A stretch of 36,900 nucleotides of DNA from CAVLCC01 sp963624975. Its GTDB lineage: Bacteria; Actinomycetota; Coriobacteriia; Coriobacteriales; CADBOM01. How positions within the stretch are numbered: position 1 is the first letter of the stretch; each line of letters begins with the position of its first letter. Shown in pieces: positions 26,613 to 35,110 of the stretch. The notes below the pieces were generated by a model. That model was not told where the DNA came from, searched no databases, and saw only the letters and a program-made list of their open reading frames with translations. The stretch lies in NCBI GenBank assembly GCA_963624975.1, contig CAVFRF010000025.1, positions 1 through 36,900 of the forward strand, read 5' to 3'. The translations under genes and the position numbers were made by a program.

Positions 26613-28544
26613 TTATGCGTCCGTGAACGACGCGATTTCCTGCAAGAAGGCCTCGCCATAGCGTTCCAGCTTCGTGTCGCCCACGCCCTTGACGTCTAGG
26701 AACTCCTGCTCGCTGCGCGGAAGCTTGGCGCACATGTCGCGCAGGGTCGCATCGGAGAACACGATGTAGGGAGGCACGCCGGCCTCGTCGGCCAAGCGCT
26801 TGCGCAGCGTGCGCAGCCGCTCGAACAGCTCGGGGCTAGCGGGTGCCGAGCTTGCCGCAACTGCGCGAGACGCGGCGTCCGTCGCCGTTCCGCTCGCAGC
26901 GGCGCTCGCCTTGCCGCCCCGGGAGCGCTTCTTGGACACGCGCTTCATGAACAGCTCGAAGCCGTCTTGCGCTGCCTCCCTGGCACGCGGCCCTAGTCCG
27001 ACTTGCGGATACTGTCCCTCGGTGATGACGAGGTACCCGCCGGAGGCCAGCAGCTCGATTACCTCCTTGAGCTGAGCAACCGGCATGTCCACGATGTCGT
27101 ATGTCCGCGCCTCGTCTAGGTGCATCTCGAGGATGCGCGCGTTCTTGGAGCCGCGCAGCACGTCGCACACCATGCCCTTGCCAAAGCGCCCGCGCAGCTC
27201 GTGCACGCAGCGCATCACGGCGCGCGCCTCGAGTGTCACGTCCACGGCATCGAAATCGCCTTCGCAGTTGCTGCAGCAGTGCTCGGCGGCCTGCCCGCCT
27301 TTCGCCGCGTCGCTCTCGCCAAAGTAGTTGAGGATGTACTCGCGCAAGCACCCGGTGGTGAGGCAGTACCCGCACATAGCCTCCAGCAGCCGGCGCTGGG
27401 TAGCGCGAACCGCGTCGGCCTCCTCGGCCGTTAGCTCCTCGTTCTCAGAATCGCTCTCCACGAAGAAGCGGCACGTGCCGATGTCGCCGTCGTTCCAGAA
27501 GAGAAGGCACTCGCTGGGCTCGCCATCGCGTCCGGCGCGCCCTGCCTCCTGATAGTAGGCCTCGATGCTGCCGGGCATGTTGTGGTGGATCACGTAGCGC
27601 ACGTTGGACTTGTCGATGCCCATGCCGAAGGCGTTGGTGGCCACCATCACGGGCGCGTCGTCGGCGATGAACGCGCGCTGGCTTTCGGTGCGGGCTGAAG
27701 CCAGCATCCCCGCATGGTAGCAGGTGGCCCGAACTCCCGAGGCAATCAGCGCGTCGCAAACCCGCTCGGCGTCTTTGCGCGTGGAGCAGTACACGATGCC
27801 AGAATCCTGCGGATGATCCTTTGCATACGCGCAGATACGGCTGAGCTTCTGCTTGGAATCGAGCTTCTCCACCCCGAAGTAGAGGTTGGGGCGGTCGAAC
27901 CCGCTCACCACCTCGAACGGGTCTTGCAGCCCGAGCAGCCGCGTTATGTCGCGGCGCACACGGTCGGTTGCCGTGGCCGTGAGGGCCGCCACGACCGGCC
28001 GAGCCGGCATCTGCTCGATGAATTCGCGGATCGCGAGGTACGACGGGCGGAAGTCCTGCCCCCACTGCGACACGCAGTGCGCCTCGTCCACGGCCACCAG
28101 CGGGATGCTGGCCTCCTGCGCGAACTCCAAGAACCGCGGATCGCCGAGCCGCTCGGGTGCCACATACATGATCTTGTACGCGCCATCGAGCGCCCGTCTG
28201 AGCACGGTGGACTGCTGCCCCGGGGTAAGCGTGGAGTTGAGGTATGCGCCGGCTATACCGGCCTCTTTGAGAGCACGCACCTGGTCGCCCATGAGCGACA
28301 CCAGCGGCGACACCACGAGCGCAAGCCCGTCGAGCACGACCCCCGGCACCTGATAGCAGATCGACTTGCCAGCGCCGGTGGGCATCACGGCCAGCACATC
28401 GCGACCACCGAGAATCGCCTCGACGACGCTCTCCTGCCCCGGCCTGAAGCTGTCGTACCCGAAGTGCTGCGACAGAACCTGCCGCGCCTCGTCGGCCATG
28501 CGCTCTGGTTCGCCCAGCACGCTCTCATTTCGGATTTCAGCCAC
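26613..28544 (-). CDS. recQ: ATP-dependent DNA helicase RecQ, probable GTG start
   Basis: 3'-5' DNA helicase for recombination and repair. Counting from GTG 28544 (643 aa): helicase motif I PTGAGKS (55-61), DEAH (153-156), motif VI EAYYQEAGRAGRDG, a zinc-binding region with CGYCLTTGCLREYIL and CCSNC, and a winged-helix RQC domain. After an Ala/Ser-rich linker comes a C-terminal HRDC domain (ELFERLRTLRKRLADEAG to GVGDTKLERYG). The frame continues upstream to 28607, but GTG 28544 has GGAGG five bases before it, and the first 21 codons of the longer frame look like leader. It faces the tRNA pair convergently. Confidence 0.94.
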   Translation of the reverse strand: MAEIRNESVLGEPERMADEARQVLSQHFGYDSFRPGQESVVEAILGGRDVLAVMPTGAGKSICYQVPGVVLDGLALVVSPLVSLMGDQVRALKEAGIAGAYLNSTLTPGQQSTVLRRALDGAYKIMYVAPERLGDPRFLEFAQEASIPLVAVDEAHCVSQWGQDFRPSYLAIREFIEQMPARPVVAALTATATDRVRRDITRLLGLQDPFEVVSGFDRPNLYFGVEKLDSKQKLSRICAYAKDHPQDSGIVYCSTRKDAERVCDALIASGVRATCYHAGMLASARTESQRAFIADDAPVMVATNAFGMGIDKSNVRYVIHHNMPGSIEAYYQEAGRAGRDGEPSECLLFWNDGDIGTCRFFVESDSENEELTAEEADAVRATQRRLLEAMCGYCLTTGCLREYILNYFGESDAAKGGQAAEHCCSNCEGDFDAVDVTLEARAVMRCVHELRGRFGKGMVCDVLRGSKNARILEMHLDEARTYDIVDMPVAQLKEVIELLASGGYLVITEGQYPQVGLGPRAREAAQDGFELFMKRVSKKRSRGGKASAAASGTATDAASRAVAASSAPASPELFERLRTLRKRLADEAGVPPYIVFSDATLRDMCAKLPRSEQEFLDVKGVGDTKLERYGEAFLQEIASFTDA

Positions 28545-28707
28545 TATTTCCTCCTCTTCGGGTTCGTGTTCCCCATACGGCACAACAGCACCCAGAAGGG
28601 CATACAAACGCTCTCATCAAGAGGGGCTTAGCGACGATAGAACAGACACCTAAGAAGTTACTAGCACATCAGTCCTGCCGCAAGGAGAACCTCGGCGAGA
28701 GCAGAAC

Positions 28708-28727
28708 CGCCAGGTGCCCGCGCGGGG
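28708..28727 (+). repeat. Short intergenic repeat shared with 31749-31768
   Basis: Fits CGCCAGGTGYCCGYGCRGGG, differing from the 31.75-kb copy at three transition positions. It lies in the recQ/tRNA-Asn spacer. Confidence 0.45.
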
Positions 28728-28774
28728 GAGTCACGAGGAGAACGTGCATGCCGCCAGCCGACAAAATTCAAAAC

Positions 28775-28805
28775 TTGCCGGCGAGTTCGAAATGAGTGCT
28801 ATACT
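28775..28805 (+). promoter_or_regulatory. Promoter of tRNA-Asn
   Basis: TTGCCG (-35), 19-base spacer, TATACT (-10) preceded by TGC, an extended -10. tRNA starts 18 bp after the -10. Confidence 0.55.
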
Positions 28806-28822
28806 GCTTTCTTGTCACGCGT

Positions 28823-28897
28823 TCCCCGGTGGCTCAATGGCAGAGCAATCGGCTGTTAACCGATGGGTTGTAGGTTCGAATCCTACCCGGGGAGCCA
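28823..28897 (+). tRNA. tRNA-Asn (anticodon GUU)
   Basis: 75 nt with CCA. Acceptor TCCCCGG / CCGGGGA, discriminator G. Anticodon stem ATCGG / CCGAT around CTGTTAA; T arm GTAGG / CCTAC. Confidence 0.96.
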
Positions 28898-28910
28898 ATT
28901 AGAAATCAAA

Positions 28911-28950
28911 AGAACCCGCCCGATGCAGAATCGAGCGGGTTCTTTCTTTT
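28911..28950 (+). terminator. Terminator between tRNA-Asn and the first methyltransferase gene
   Basis: Stem AGAACCCGC / GCGGGTTCT (28911-28919, 28935-28943) followed by TTTCTTTT. A-rich sequence on the left side makes it plausible for the convergent minus-strand gene too. Confidence 0.8.
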
Positions 28951-28981
28951 CCCTCTTCCAGTTGAGAGTTAATTCATCGCG

Positions 28982-30415
28982 CTACACCCTGGCGATGTCC
29001 TCGTCCTTCATGCCAACGCGCCTGATCACGGCATCGAGCTTGGCGCGGGTCTCGGGGGCAAGCTCGGGCACCACGTTGTTCTCGAGCAGCTCGTCGATAC
29101 GCGCGTGGATGGAATCCATCAGTTCCTGCGTGGGATCGCCCGAGGCGTTCTTGTGCAGGGATACCTGCGGGGTCCACGGGTCGATCCTGCAGCGCTCTGC
29201 CGTATGGTCGGTGGTGAGGAACGACTCCCCGTCCTCGATGACTTCCTGAATCACGTCGAATGCCAGTGCATCCTCGTCGCAGGGCATGTCGGAGAAGTAG
29301 TACTTCATGCGCGTGTAGGTCTCGATGTCGAGGACGAACTTCTCGATGCTCACGCTCATGAACGACTGCACGGAGCCGGTGGCGTGCATCATGAGGTTGC
29401 ACTTCTCGGAGAACGACTCGAAGAAGTTGATGCCGCTCTCCACGCCAGCCTGCGCGTTGAGGCCGTTGGCGTTGGTCATGCCGCCGCCGCTGCGGCAGGG
29501 CAGGCCGTACTTCTTGGAGAGGTACGAGGCGTACTTCGACTCCATGTTGAAGCCGGGGCAGGCGTTGGACACGGCCATGCTCGACATGTCGGACACGGTG
29601 CCGGCATATGCGTAGATGAGCGGGGTGTGCGGACGCACGAGCTGCGCGTACGCGTTGATGGCAAGGATCTCGGCGTTGGCCACGGTGATGTTGCCGGCCA
29701 GCGACACGGGGCCGGTGGTGCCCGCCATGGGAGCCGGGCAGATGGCGATGGGCTGGCCCTTCTCGGCGCAGAGCTTGGTGGTCTCGATGGTGTTCTTGGA
29801 AACGCCGAGCGGAGCGGTGGGCGAAATGAGGTTGAAGGTGCAGGGGAAGTCGGTGATGTCGCGGTCGAACACGACCTCCATCATCTCGAAGATGTTCTCG
29901 CAGACCTTGCCGTCGCCGCACACGGAGAACAGCGCCTTATCGGAGCGGCAGAGCGTGGTGTACACCATGATCTCGGCCGAGATGGCCGCCTCGACGTCGG
30001 CGGGCTGCACCAGGATGCCGCCGTTGATCGAGAATTCCTCGCTAGCCTGCACGATGTCGGCCAGCTTGATGAAGTCGTCGAGCTTGCCGTTGCGCACGGT
30101 GCCGTCGGCCTCGGTGATGAACGGGCTGCCGTAGCCCGGTGTCATGTAGAGGTCCTCCATGTTCATCTTCACGTCGTACTTGGGGTTGCGCGCGTGAACG
30201 ACGAAGTCCTTGGTGGTCACGTCCAGCGCGTCCATGACCTGCTTCTCGGTGAAGTAGGCCCTGTCGCCAACCACCTTCACGCCCTTGCTGGCCAGGAACT
30301 CGAGTGCCTCGTCGTCGTGGAACACCACGCCGACCTCCTCGAGCACCCGCAGGGTGTTCTGGTGGATCTTCTCGACGATCTCCTCGTCCCTCCTGATCTC
30401 TCTTTCGTTTCGCAT
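28982..30415 (-). CDS. MttB-superfamily (trimethylamine methyltransferase-like) protein 1, non-pyrrolysine
   Basis: 477 residues of the MttB family, whose members move a methyl group from a quaternary or tertiary amine to a corrinoid protein. Family blocks: PAPMAGTTGPVSLAGN and, in the barrel C-terminal half, CRSGGGMTNANGLNAQAGVES. The frame has no internal stop, so it is a non-pyrrolysine member (as MtgB or MtcB), and the substrate is not trimethylamine with any confidence. Start ATG 30415 has GGAGGAG upstream; the TTG at 30430 is part of that site. No corrinoid protein or reactivase is nearby. Its promoter region holds the palindrome GTCATCATGATTAC, also found at tetR1, so TetR1 probably controls it. 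Confidence 0.88.
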   Translation of the reverse strand: MRNEREIRRDEEIVEKIHQNTLRVLEEVGVVFHDDEALEFLASKGVKVVGDRAYFTEKQVMDALDVTTKDFVVHARNPKYDVKMNMEDLYMTPGYGSPFITEADGTVRNGKLDDFIKLADIVQASEEFSINGGILVQPADVEAAISAEIMVYTTLCRSDKALFSVCGDGKVCENIFEMMEVVFDRDITDFPCTFNLISPTAPLGVSKNTIETTKLCAEKGQPIAICPAPMAGTTGPVSLAGNITVANAEILAINAYAQLVRPHTPLIYAYAGTVSDMSSMAVSNACPGFNMESKYASYLSKKYGLPCRSGGGMTNANGLNAQAGVESGINFFESFSEKCNLMMHATGSVQSFMSVSIEKFVLDIETYTRMKYYFSDMPCDEDALAFDVIQEVIEDGESFLTTDHTAERCRIDPWTPQVSLHKNASGDPTQELMDSIHARIDELLENNVVPELAPETRAKLDAVIRRVGMKDEDIARV

Positions 30416-30742
30416 GAAGGTCTCCTCCAATCTTCATAGCCCGCGCCCCTTTTGCTCGAGCTAGTTGCCGATGTGTGCGGGCGACGGCTCTTGGTTGCAA
30501 GCCGCGCCCCTGATGTTTGGCATCCCAGTAGTCATCATGATTACTAGATTGCAAAATATATCTCCCCTATCACGCCTCGCGCTCGCGGGAGTCGGGAAGA
30601 ATCTGTTTTGGACAATGGTGCCAGTGTCTGATGCGGCATGAAGATTTGGTAGCGTGCGAAGGAGAGGAAGAGAGGAGCTTCAAGCAAGAGGGGAAGCCGC
30701 CACTCGAGCAGCCCCCCTCCATGAACGAACTCTAGCCGATGG
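30416..30742. other. Promoter region of the first methyltransferase gene
   Basis: 327 bp with no gene. Contains a TATATT -10 box on the minus strand (30555-30560) with no recognisable -35, and the operator at 30531-30544. Confidence 0.55.
30531..30544 (-). promoter_or_regulatory. Type-1 TetR operator at the mttB1 promoter
   Basis: GTCATCATGATTAC, near-perfect 14-bp palindrome (16 bp as AGTCATCATGATTACT), 10 bp downstream of the -10 box. One mismatch from the tetR1 site at 31440-31453. Confidence 0.65.
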
Positions 30743-31444
30743 CTAGTCTACGGTGATGTCCACTCCAGGGTTCACGTAGTTGGAGTAAAGCTCCGAGATA
30801 AGCTCGAAGCATTCGCTGGCTGCGGCCTTGACCTCGGCCTCGCTACCCGGTGCCGTGGGGCACTGGCTGAGCATCCCAAAGAAGACCGCCGTGGAGAGGC
30901 GGGCGAGCATATAGGAGTTGTTCATGCTGATCAGACCCAGGTTTGCAGAGCGCCTAAGCGAGATAAACGCACGCATGTTGAGGTCGGTGCTGAGCACGAT
31001 GTTGCCGGTAAACCCGTCTAAACTAATCATCTCCGACGGGAACAGACGGTAGTACTCCAAGATATACTCCGAAAAGCTCTCGTCCTTGTCGTTGTTGAAG
31101 AACAGGTCGTAGTAGACCTTGTATTGGAAAGCGTTGTCGATGAACGCCTTCCAGTTGCAGAGGTCGGCCTGGATCAGGCTGGCATCGTCGCGGTCGACTC
31201 GGTCGAACTCTTCTCTGAGATACTTGATATATGGCTGCAGGAACTTGACGGCAGCGATCATCATCAGGTCCTGCTTGTTGTCAAAGTGCCGGTACAGAAC
31301 AGCGCAGGTGCATCCAGCCTCGTCGGCGACGCGCCTGATGTTCAGACCATCCATGCCCTCTTCCTCCATTATCCGAATGGCGATGAGGACGTATTTCTTT
31401 TTCATATCGAGCGTATCGTCGATTTTGCTCTTCCGTTTAGTCAT
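30743..31444 (-). CDS. TetR-family regulator 1
   Basis: 233 residues. The N-terminal TetR DNA-binding domain covers about 17-65; the HTH reads IRRVADEAGCTCAVLYRHFDNKQDL. The C-terminal ligand domain has no named subfamily that I recognise. It is a clear paralog of the TetR at 35906-36613: both begin with a Lys/Arg-rich tail and DTLD ... KKYVLIAIRI and both end YVNPxVD. Its start codon lies inside an operator-like palindrome just below its own -10 box, which suggests autorepression. The matching site at mttB1, transcribed in the same direction 330 bp away, suggests that gene is its target. Inducer unknown. Confidence 0.88.
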   Translation of the reverse strand: MTKRKSKIDDTLDMKKKYVLIAIRIMEEEGMDGLNIRRVADEAGCTCAVLYRHFDNKQDLMMIAAVKFLQPYIKYLREEFDRVDRDDASLIQADLCNWKAFIDNAFQYKVYYDLFFNNDKDESFSEYILEYYRLFPSEMISLDGFTGNIVLSTDLNMRAFISLRRSANLGLISMNNSYMLARLSTAVFFGMLSQCPTAPGSEAEVKAAASECFELISELYSNYVNPGVDITVD

Positions 31445-31453
31445 CTTGATTAC
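31440..31453 (-). promoter_or_regulatory. Type-1 TetR operator covering the tetR1 start codon
   Basis: GTCATCTTGATTAC; the ATG (31442-31444) is inside it. Six bp separate it from the -10 box, the same spacing as at 35699-35712. Confidence 0.62.
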
Positions 31454-31459
31454 AACTCC

Positions 31460-31487
31460 AATATAAACGCTGCGGCGATAGTGTCAA
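31460..31487 (-). promoter_or_regulatory. Promoter of tetR1
   Basis: TTGACA (31482-31487), 16-bp spacer, TATATT (31460-31465). The start codon is only about 15 bp past the -10, so the mRNA would have almost no leader. Confidence 0.7.
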
Positions 31488-31748
31488 CTCCTTTGAATGA
31501 ACTTTTTTAAAAGTTTTCAAATTCATCCCTTGTCGAACTACACGCTTATGACGGGACGCACGGATGCGAAGCATGCGCAAATGTTGCCATTCACCTGCGC
31601 AAACTTCAAATCCGGCACATCTGGCCGCAGTACTATCTTCGCTGCGGCCCGAACTACCCATTCAGACAGCAGCATCCACAGCTAACAGTGTACTCAAGAT
31701 TACCTACCAAGAGAAAGAGAGCAGCCGCAGCCGGAACCAGAGAGGACT

Positions 31749-31768
31749 CGCCAGGTGTCCGTGCAGGG
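31749..31768 (+). repeat. Short intergenic repeat shared with 28708-28727
   Basis: CGCCAGGTGTCCGTGCAGGG, directly before the hairpin array. TGTCC(C)GTGCAGGG also occurs on the minus strand beside the related hairpin near 36840-36853. Confidence 0.45.
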
Positions 31769-31772
31769 TGTG

Positions 31773-31908
31773 TCTAAACGGCGACTTTTGGCCGAAGGCC
31801 AACCTGAGCCGTTTAGATGCCCCTGGGCGCACTGAAGTGCGCCCGTTCTCGCTGGGGAAAGACCCACTGGGTCTTTCCCCAGGCGCTCGAACCCCCGCGA
31901 TGGCACCC
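31773..31908. repeat. Structured intergenic element, copy 1
   Basis: Hairpin 1 (31773-31817) has outer stem TCTAAACGGC / GCCGTTTAGA and an inner TTGGCC / GGCCAA stem. Hairpin 2 (31825-31844) is GGGCGCAC / GTGCGCCC. Hairpin 3 (31852-31882) is a perfect 15-bp inverted repeat. The element ends with GCGATGGCACCC (31897-31908). Hairpin 1 and the end box recur in inverted order at 36778-36900. It lies in the 714-bp gap between tetR1 and mttB2, which otherwise holds no gene. Confidence 0.7.
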
Positions 31909-31937
31909 CGGGAGACCCAAGCGATATATATGGATCT

Positions 31938-31989
31938 ATAAAAATAGCGAAGCCGGCGCGGATGAGGGATTCCGCATCGCCGGCTTCGC
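31938..31989 (-). terminator. Terminator of the MFS-mttB2 transcript
   Basis: Stem GCGAAGCCGGCG / CGCCGGCTTCGC (31947-31958, 31978-31989), followed on the minus strand by TATTTTTATAG. It lies about 170 bp past the mttB2 stop. Confidence 0.82.
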
Positions 31990-32158
31990 CTTGGAGGGTA
32001 TGTTATTCGGTCGTAGGACCTATTTCGATTCGCGCGCAGATGCCCTTAGTCGGACCTTGAGGAGGGTTACCGCATGCTTCGTGCTGCACATGCGGCATCG
32101 GCCGAGCCAGGGCATCGTGCGCGTAGAACCCTTGGGCTTTTGCAGTCGATCGGTGCTT

Positions 32159-33583
32159 CTACTTGGCCCTGATCTCGTCGAGCATCGCAGCGTCCATGCC
32201 GGCCTTCACCAGCACTGCCTTGACCTTCTCGTTGTTCTCGTCGTCGATGCCCTTGGGATTGGCCTCGTAGACGTCGAGCAGGCGCTGCATCTCGGCCATG
32301 ATGGTCTTGTGCATGTAGTCCGGGTCCTTCGACGAACGCTCGCCCACCTTGGGGGCGTAGAGAACGCGGAAGTTCTCGAGAGTGCTGTCGCAATCCAGGA
32401 ACGTGCCATACTGCGCAATCTCGGCGATTTCCTCGAGGTTGAGGGTCTCCTCGTCGATGGTGATGGGAGTCTGAACGAAGTTGGCCTGCCTCATGATCTC
32501 GAAGTCCACCATCATCTTCTCGAAGCACAGCGCGTTCACGGCGTCGGTCACGCCGCCGCAGTGGATGATGATGCTGATGTTGTTGTCCTTGGCGTTGTAG
32601 TAGTTGAGCATCGACTCGTAGCCAGCCTGGGCATTGACCCTGGCAGCGTCGGAGAGGCAGCCGCCGCCGCGCGAAGGCAGTCCGTAGAACTTGCCCATCT
32701 TGCCGGCGTAGCCCTGCATGATAGCAGCCTCGGGCGAAGCGCAGGCGTAGAGGATATCGCCGCGCATGTCGGCAGCCACCGACTGGCAGCCGATGACGCA
32801 GGGGGCGCCGGGGCGCACCATCTGGGCCAGGCAGATGCCCGCGAGGCTCTCGGCCAGGCCGGAGGCGATAGCGCCAGCCATGAAGACCGGACCGGTTGCG
32901 CCGAGCATGCTTGCGGGAGCCACGATCACGGCCTGGTTGTGCTCGGCCATGAGCATGAGGTTGTCGAGCATGCGGTCGTCGAGACGCAGCGGGGACACGG
33001 TGTTGATGAGCGAGATGAAGCGGGTCTTCTCGCAGAATGCATCCTTGCCGCCGAACCACTCGCAGCATGCCGCGAGCATGGTCTCCATCTCCTCCTTGTA
33101 GCCCGTGGGCATGATCATGGCCTTCTCGGAGTGCGTGATCATGGAGTAGAACATAGCGAGGGTAGCGTACTCCTGGGCCACGTTGTTGGGCTGTGCCAAG
33201 ATGCCGCCGGTGAACTTGATGCAGGGCTCAGACTCGCAGAGCTTGGTGGCCTTGACGTAGTCTTCCCAGGTGCTGGGACGCCTGTTGCCCTCCCAATCGT
33301 CCACGAAAGCCGAGCCGTAGTCGGGTGCAGGGTTGCTGCTGCCGTCGCCCATGATCACGTCGTTCTTGGGATCGATGGCGTGCACGGTGAACTGCGAAGG
33401 AGCCATCTTGAGGTACTTCATGACCTCGTCCTCGGTGAAGAACGCCACGTTATCGTCGTTGACCTTGATGCCGTTCTGCTTGAGGATGTCGACCGCCTTG
33501 GGGTTGTCGAAGTAAACGCCGACCTCGGACATGATCTTCATGCATGCCTCGTGGATGAGCTGCTCCCTGGTCTTCTCTGCCAT
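32159..33583 (-). CDS. MttB-superfamily methyltransferase-like protein 2, non-pyrrolysine
   Basis: 474 residues, distant paralog of the protein at 28982-30415. Family blocks are APASMLGATGPVFMAGA and PSRGGGCLSDAARVNAQAGYES; identity between the two looks low overall, so different substrates are likely. No internal stop codon, hence no pyrrolysine. ATG 33583 has AAGGTG about 11 bases upstream. It follows the MFS gene by 138 bp on the same strand without its own operator or terminator between, so the two are probably one transcript. By family it should transfer a methyl group to a corrinoid protein, yet none is encoded here. The MFS partner may import the methylated substrate. Confidence 0.87.
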   Translation of the reverse strand: MAEKTREQLIHEACMKIMSEVGVYFDNPKAVDILKQNGIKVNDDNVAFFTEDEVMKYLKMAPSQFTVHAIDPKNDVIMGDGSSNPAPDYGSAFVDDWEGNRRPSTWEDYVKATKLCESEPCIKFTGGILAQPNNVAQEYATLAMFYSMITHSEKAMIMPTGYKEEMETMLAACCEWFGGKDAFCEKTRFISLINTVSPLRLDDRMLDNLMLMAEHNQAVIVAPASMLGATGPVFMAGAIASGLAESLAGICLAQMVRPGAPCVIGCQSVAADMRGDILYACASPEAAIMQGYAGKMGKFYGLPSRGGGCLSDAARVNAQAGYESMLNYYNAKDNNISIIIHCGGVTDAVNALCFEKMMVDFEIMRQANFVQTPITIDEETLNLEEIAEIAQYGTFLDCDSTLENFRVLYAPKVGERSSKDPDYMHKTIMAEMQRLLDVYEANPKGIDDENNEKVKAVLVKAGMDAAMLDEIRAK

Positions 33584-33721
33584 TTCTAATCACACCTTTC
33601 TTCTTTCCCGCCTGCGCGGGTTCTTGATTGCCAGCGGCTTCGAACACCTCGGCCGCATGTTGCCTGTTGGTTGCGATGGCGTACCATCTTTGCAAAACTG
33701 TCTGTTTGCCGACTGATCGGT

Positions 33722-35074
33722 CTATGCCTCTGCTGCCGCAATTTCGACGTTGCCGTCAAGCTCGTCGCGTCCAGCCCTGCGATCCTCGATCTTCTTGGCG
33801 TAGCGGACGCAGATGAGCGAAATCACGATGCCGATCACGCCGCAAGCGATTCCGTAGAACCAGATGTAGTCGTAGCCAGCGTTGCCGAATGCGTCCAGCC
33901 ATCCGCCTGCGATCTTTGCGAAGAACACGTCGGGCGTGTAGCAGATCAGCGAGATGATGCCGGTTGCAAGGCCGGTGAGCTTGACCGGGATGCCGACCTC
34001 GCTCATCGTTGCGAAGTAGATTCCCTTCATGCCCATGAACACCACCGCGAAGAAGAACGTGATGGCGATGCACAGGAAGAGCTGGTTCTTGGTGAGCATC
34101 ACGAGCGCCACGGAGATGGCTCCGAGTGCCAGGTAGATGCCCAGGGTCTTGCAGCGAGAGCCGATCTTGTCGGCCACGATGCCGATAAGAAGCATCGACA
34201 GCGCCGCGATGATGTAGTTACGGATGATCGCGTAGTTGGAAGCAGTAGTCGCATCGATTCCCAGAACGTCGGTGGTGTAAGCTCCGAGGTATCCGGATCC
34301 CACTGCCACGAACGAGTAGCAGAAGAAGATGAGAATGGCCACCAGCCACACGCCGGGGAGCTTGACGACCTGTTTGACGTAGTCGAAGCTGAAGCCCGCG
34401 CTGGCCTCTTCTTCTGCACCCTCGGCAACCTCGGCGCCCATCACATCGGCGGGCACGAGCACGAACGTTATGGCCGAAAGCACGAAGAAGATGATTCCGT
34501 AGATCATCAGAGTGATCATCCACTGGGTGCCCATCGCCTCGGGATCGGCCACGCCGTTGATGATGGCCGCGCCCAAGACGAAGCTTCCAAGGAATCCCAC
34601 TGCCGTGCCCATGATGTTGCGGATGAACTCGCCGGTAGAGAACATCTTGCCCTGCTCGCTTCCGGTACCGAGCTTCCTCACGAGCTTGAGGTACGGCGAG
34701 AAGATGAACACCACGCCCACGCCCATGATCACGTTGATGAGCATGATCTCGATCTGGCCAGGCACGAACGCGAACCACACGCATGCAATGCCCAGGCAGA
34801 TTCCGCCGATAACCAGAAGGTACTTCTCCTTGAACTTGTCGGCCAAGGCTCCTCCGAACACGTAGCCGATCATGCACACGAGGCCTTCGACCATCGCCGT
34901 GTCGCCGATGAACTCGTTAACGTAGCCGGCATCGACCACGTTGTGCGCCTGCGTGAACACGACCACCATCTGGTCGTAGTACGAAAAACGCAGGTAAGGA
35001 ACGAAAACCATGAGTCCCGAAAGCATCGAGATGACTGCGAGTATCACCCAGCGCTTCTTGCCTGTAATGAGCAT
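33722..35074 (-). CDS. MFS transporter
   Basis: 450 residues with about twelve hydrophobic helices in two halves, split by a charged loop (around VMGAEVAEGAEEEASAG, residues 210-230). The MFS loop motif between helices 2 and 3 appears as GGALADKFKEKYLL. Start is ATG 35074 with AGGAGGGG six bases upstream; a GTG two codons earlier overlaps that site. Upstream of mttB2 on the same strand, it probably supplies the substrate of that enzyme or exports the product; the direction cannot be read. A type-2 operator (GTCAACGCGTTAC on the minus strand, 35098-35110) stands just before its ribosome site and three more lie farther up. Confidence 0.9.
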   Translation of the reverse strand: MLITGKKRWVILAVISMLSGLMVFVPYLRFSYYDQMVVVFTQAHNVVDAGYVNEFIGDTAMVEGLVCMIGYVFGGALADKFKEKYLLVIGGICLGIACVWFAFVPGQIEIMLINVIMGVGVVFIFSPYLKLVRKLGTGSEQGKMFSTGEFIRNIMGTAVGFLGSFVLGAAIINGVADPEAMGTQWMITLMIYGIIFFVLSAITFVLVPADVMGAEVAEGAEEEASAGFSFDYVKQVVKLPGVWLVAILIFFCYSFVAVGSGYLGAYTTDVLGIDATTASNYAIIRNYIIAALSMLLIGIVADKIGSRCKTLGIYLALGAISVALVMLTKNQLFLCIAITFFFAVVFMGMKGIYFATMSEVGIPVKLTGLATGIISLICYTPDVFFAKIAGGWLDAFGNAGYDYIWFYGIACGVIGIVISLICVRYAKKIEDRRAGRDELDGNVEIAAAEA

Positions 35075-35097
35075 CGTCACCCCTCCTTTTCATTTGC

Positions 35098-35110
35098 GTA
35101 ACGCGTTGAC
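35098..35110 (+). promoter_or_regulatory. Type-2 operator next to the MFS ribosome binding site
   Basis: GTAACGCGTTGAC, one base shorter than the consensus palindrome GTMAACGCGTTKAC. Confidence 0.55.

Noticed and set aside
31773..31882. CRISPR-like array of regularly spaced repeats
   Set aside because: The hairpins have different sequences and there are no equal repeats or spacers.
31773..31908. Cobalamin or other known riboswitch near the methyltransferase genes
   Set aside because: No cobalamin-box core is visible, and the element lies downstream of mttB2 rather than in a 5' leader.
28982..33583. Possible pyrrolysine-containing trimethylamine methyltransferases
   Set aside because: Both frames run through the barrel without any in-frame TAG, so they are non-pyrrolysine members.
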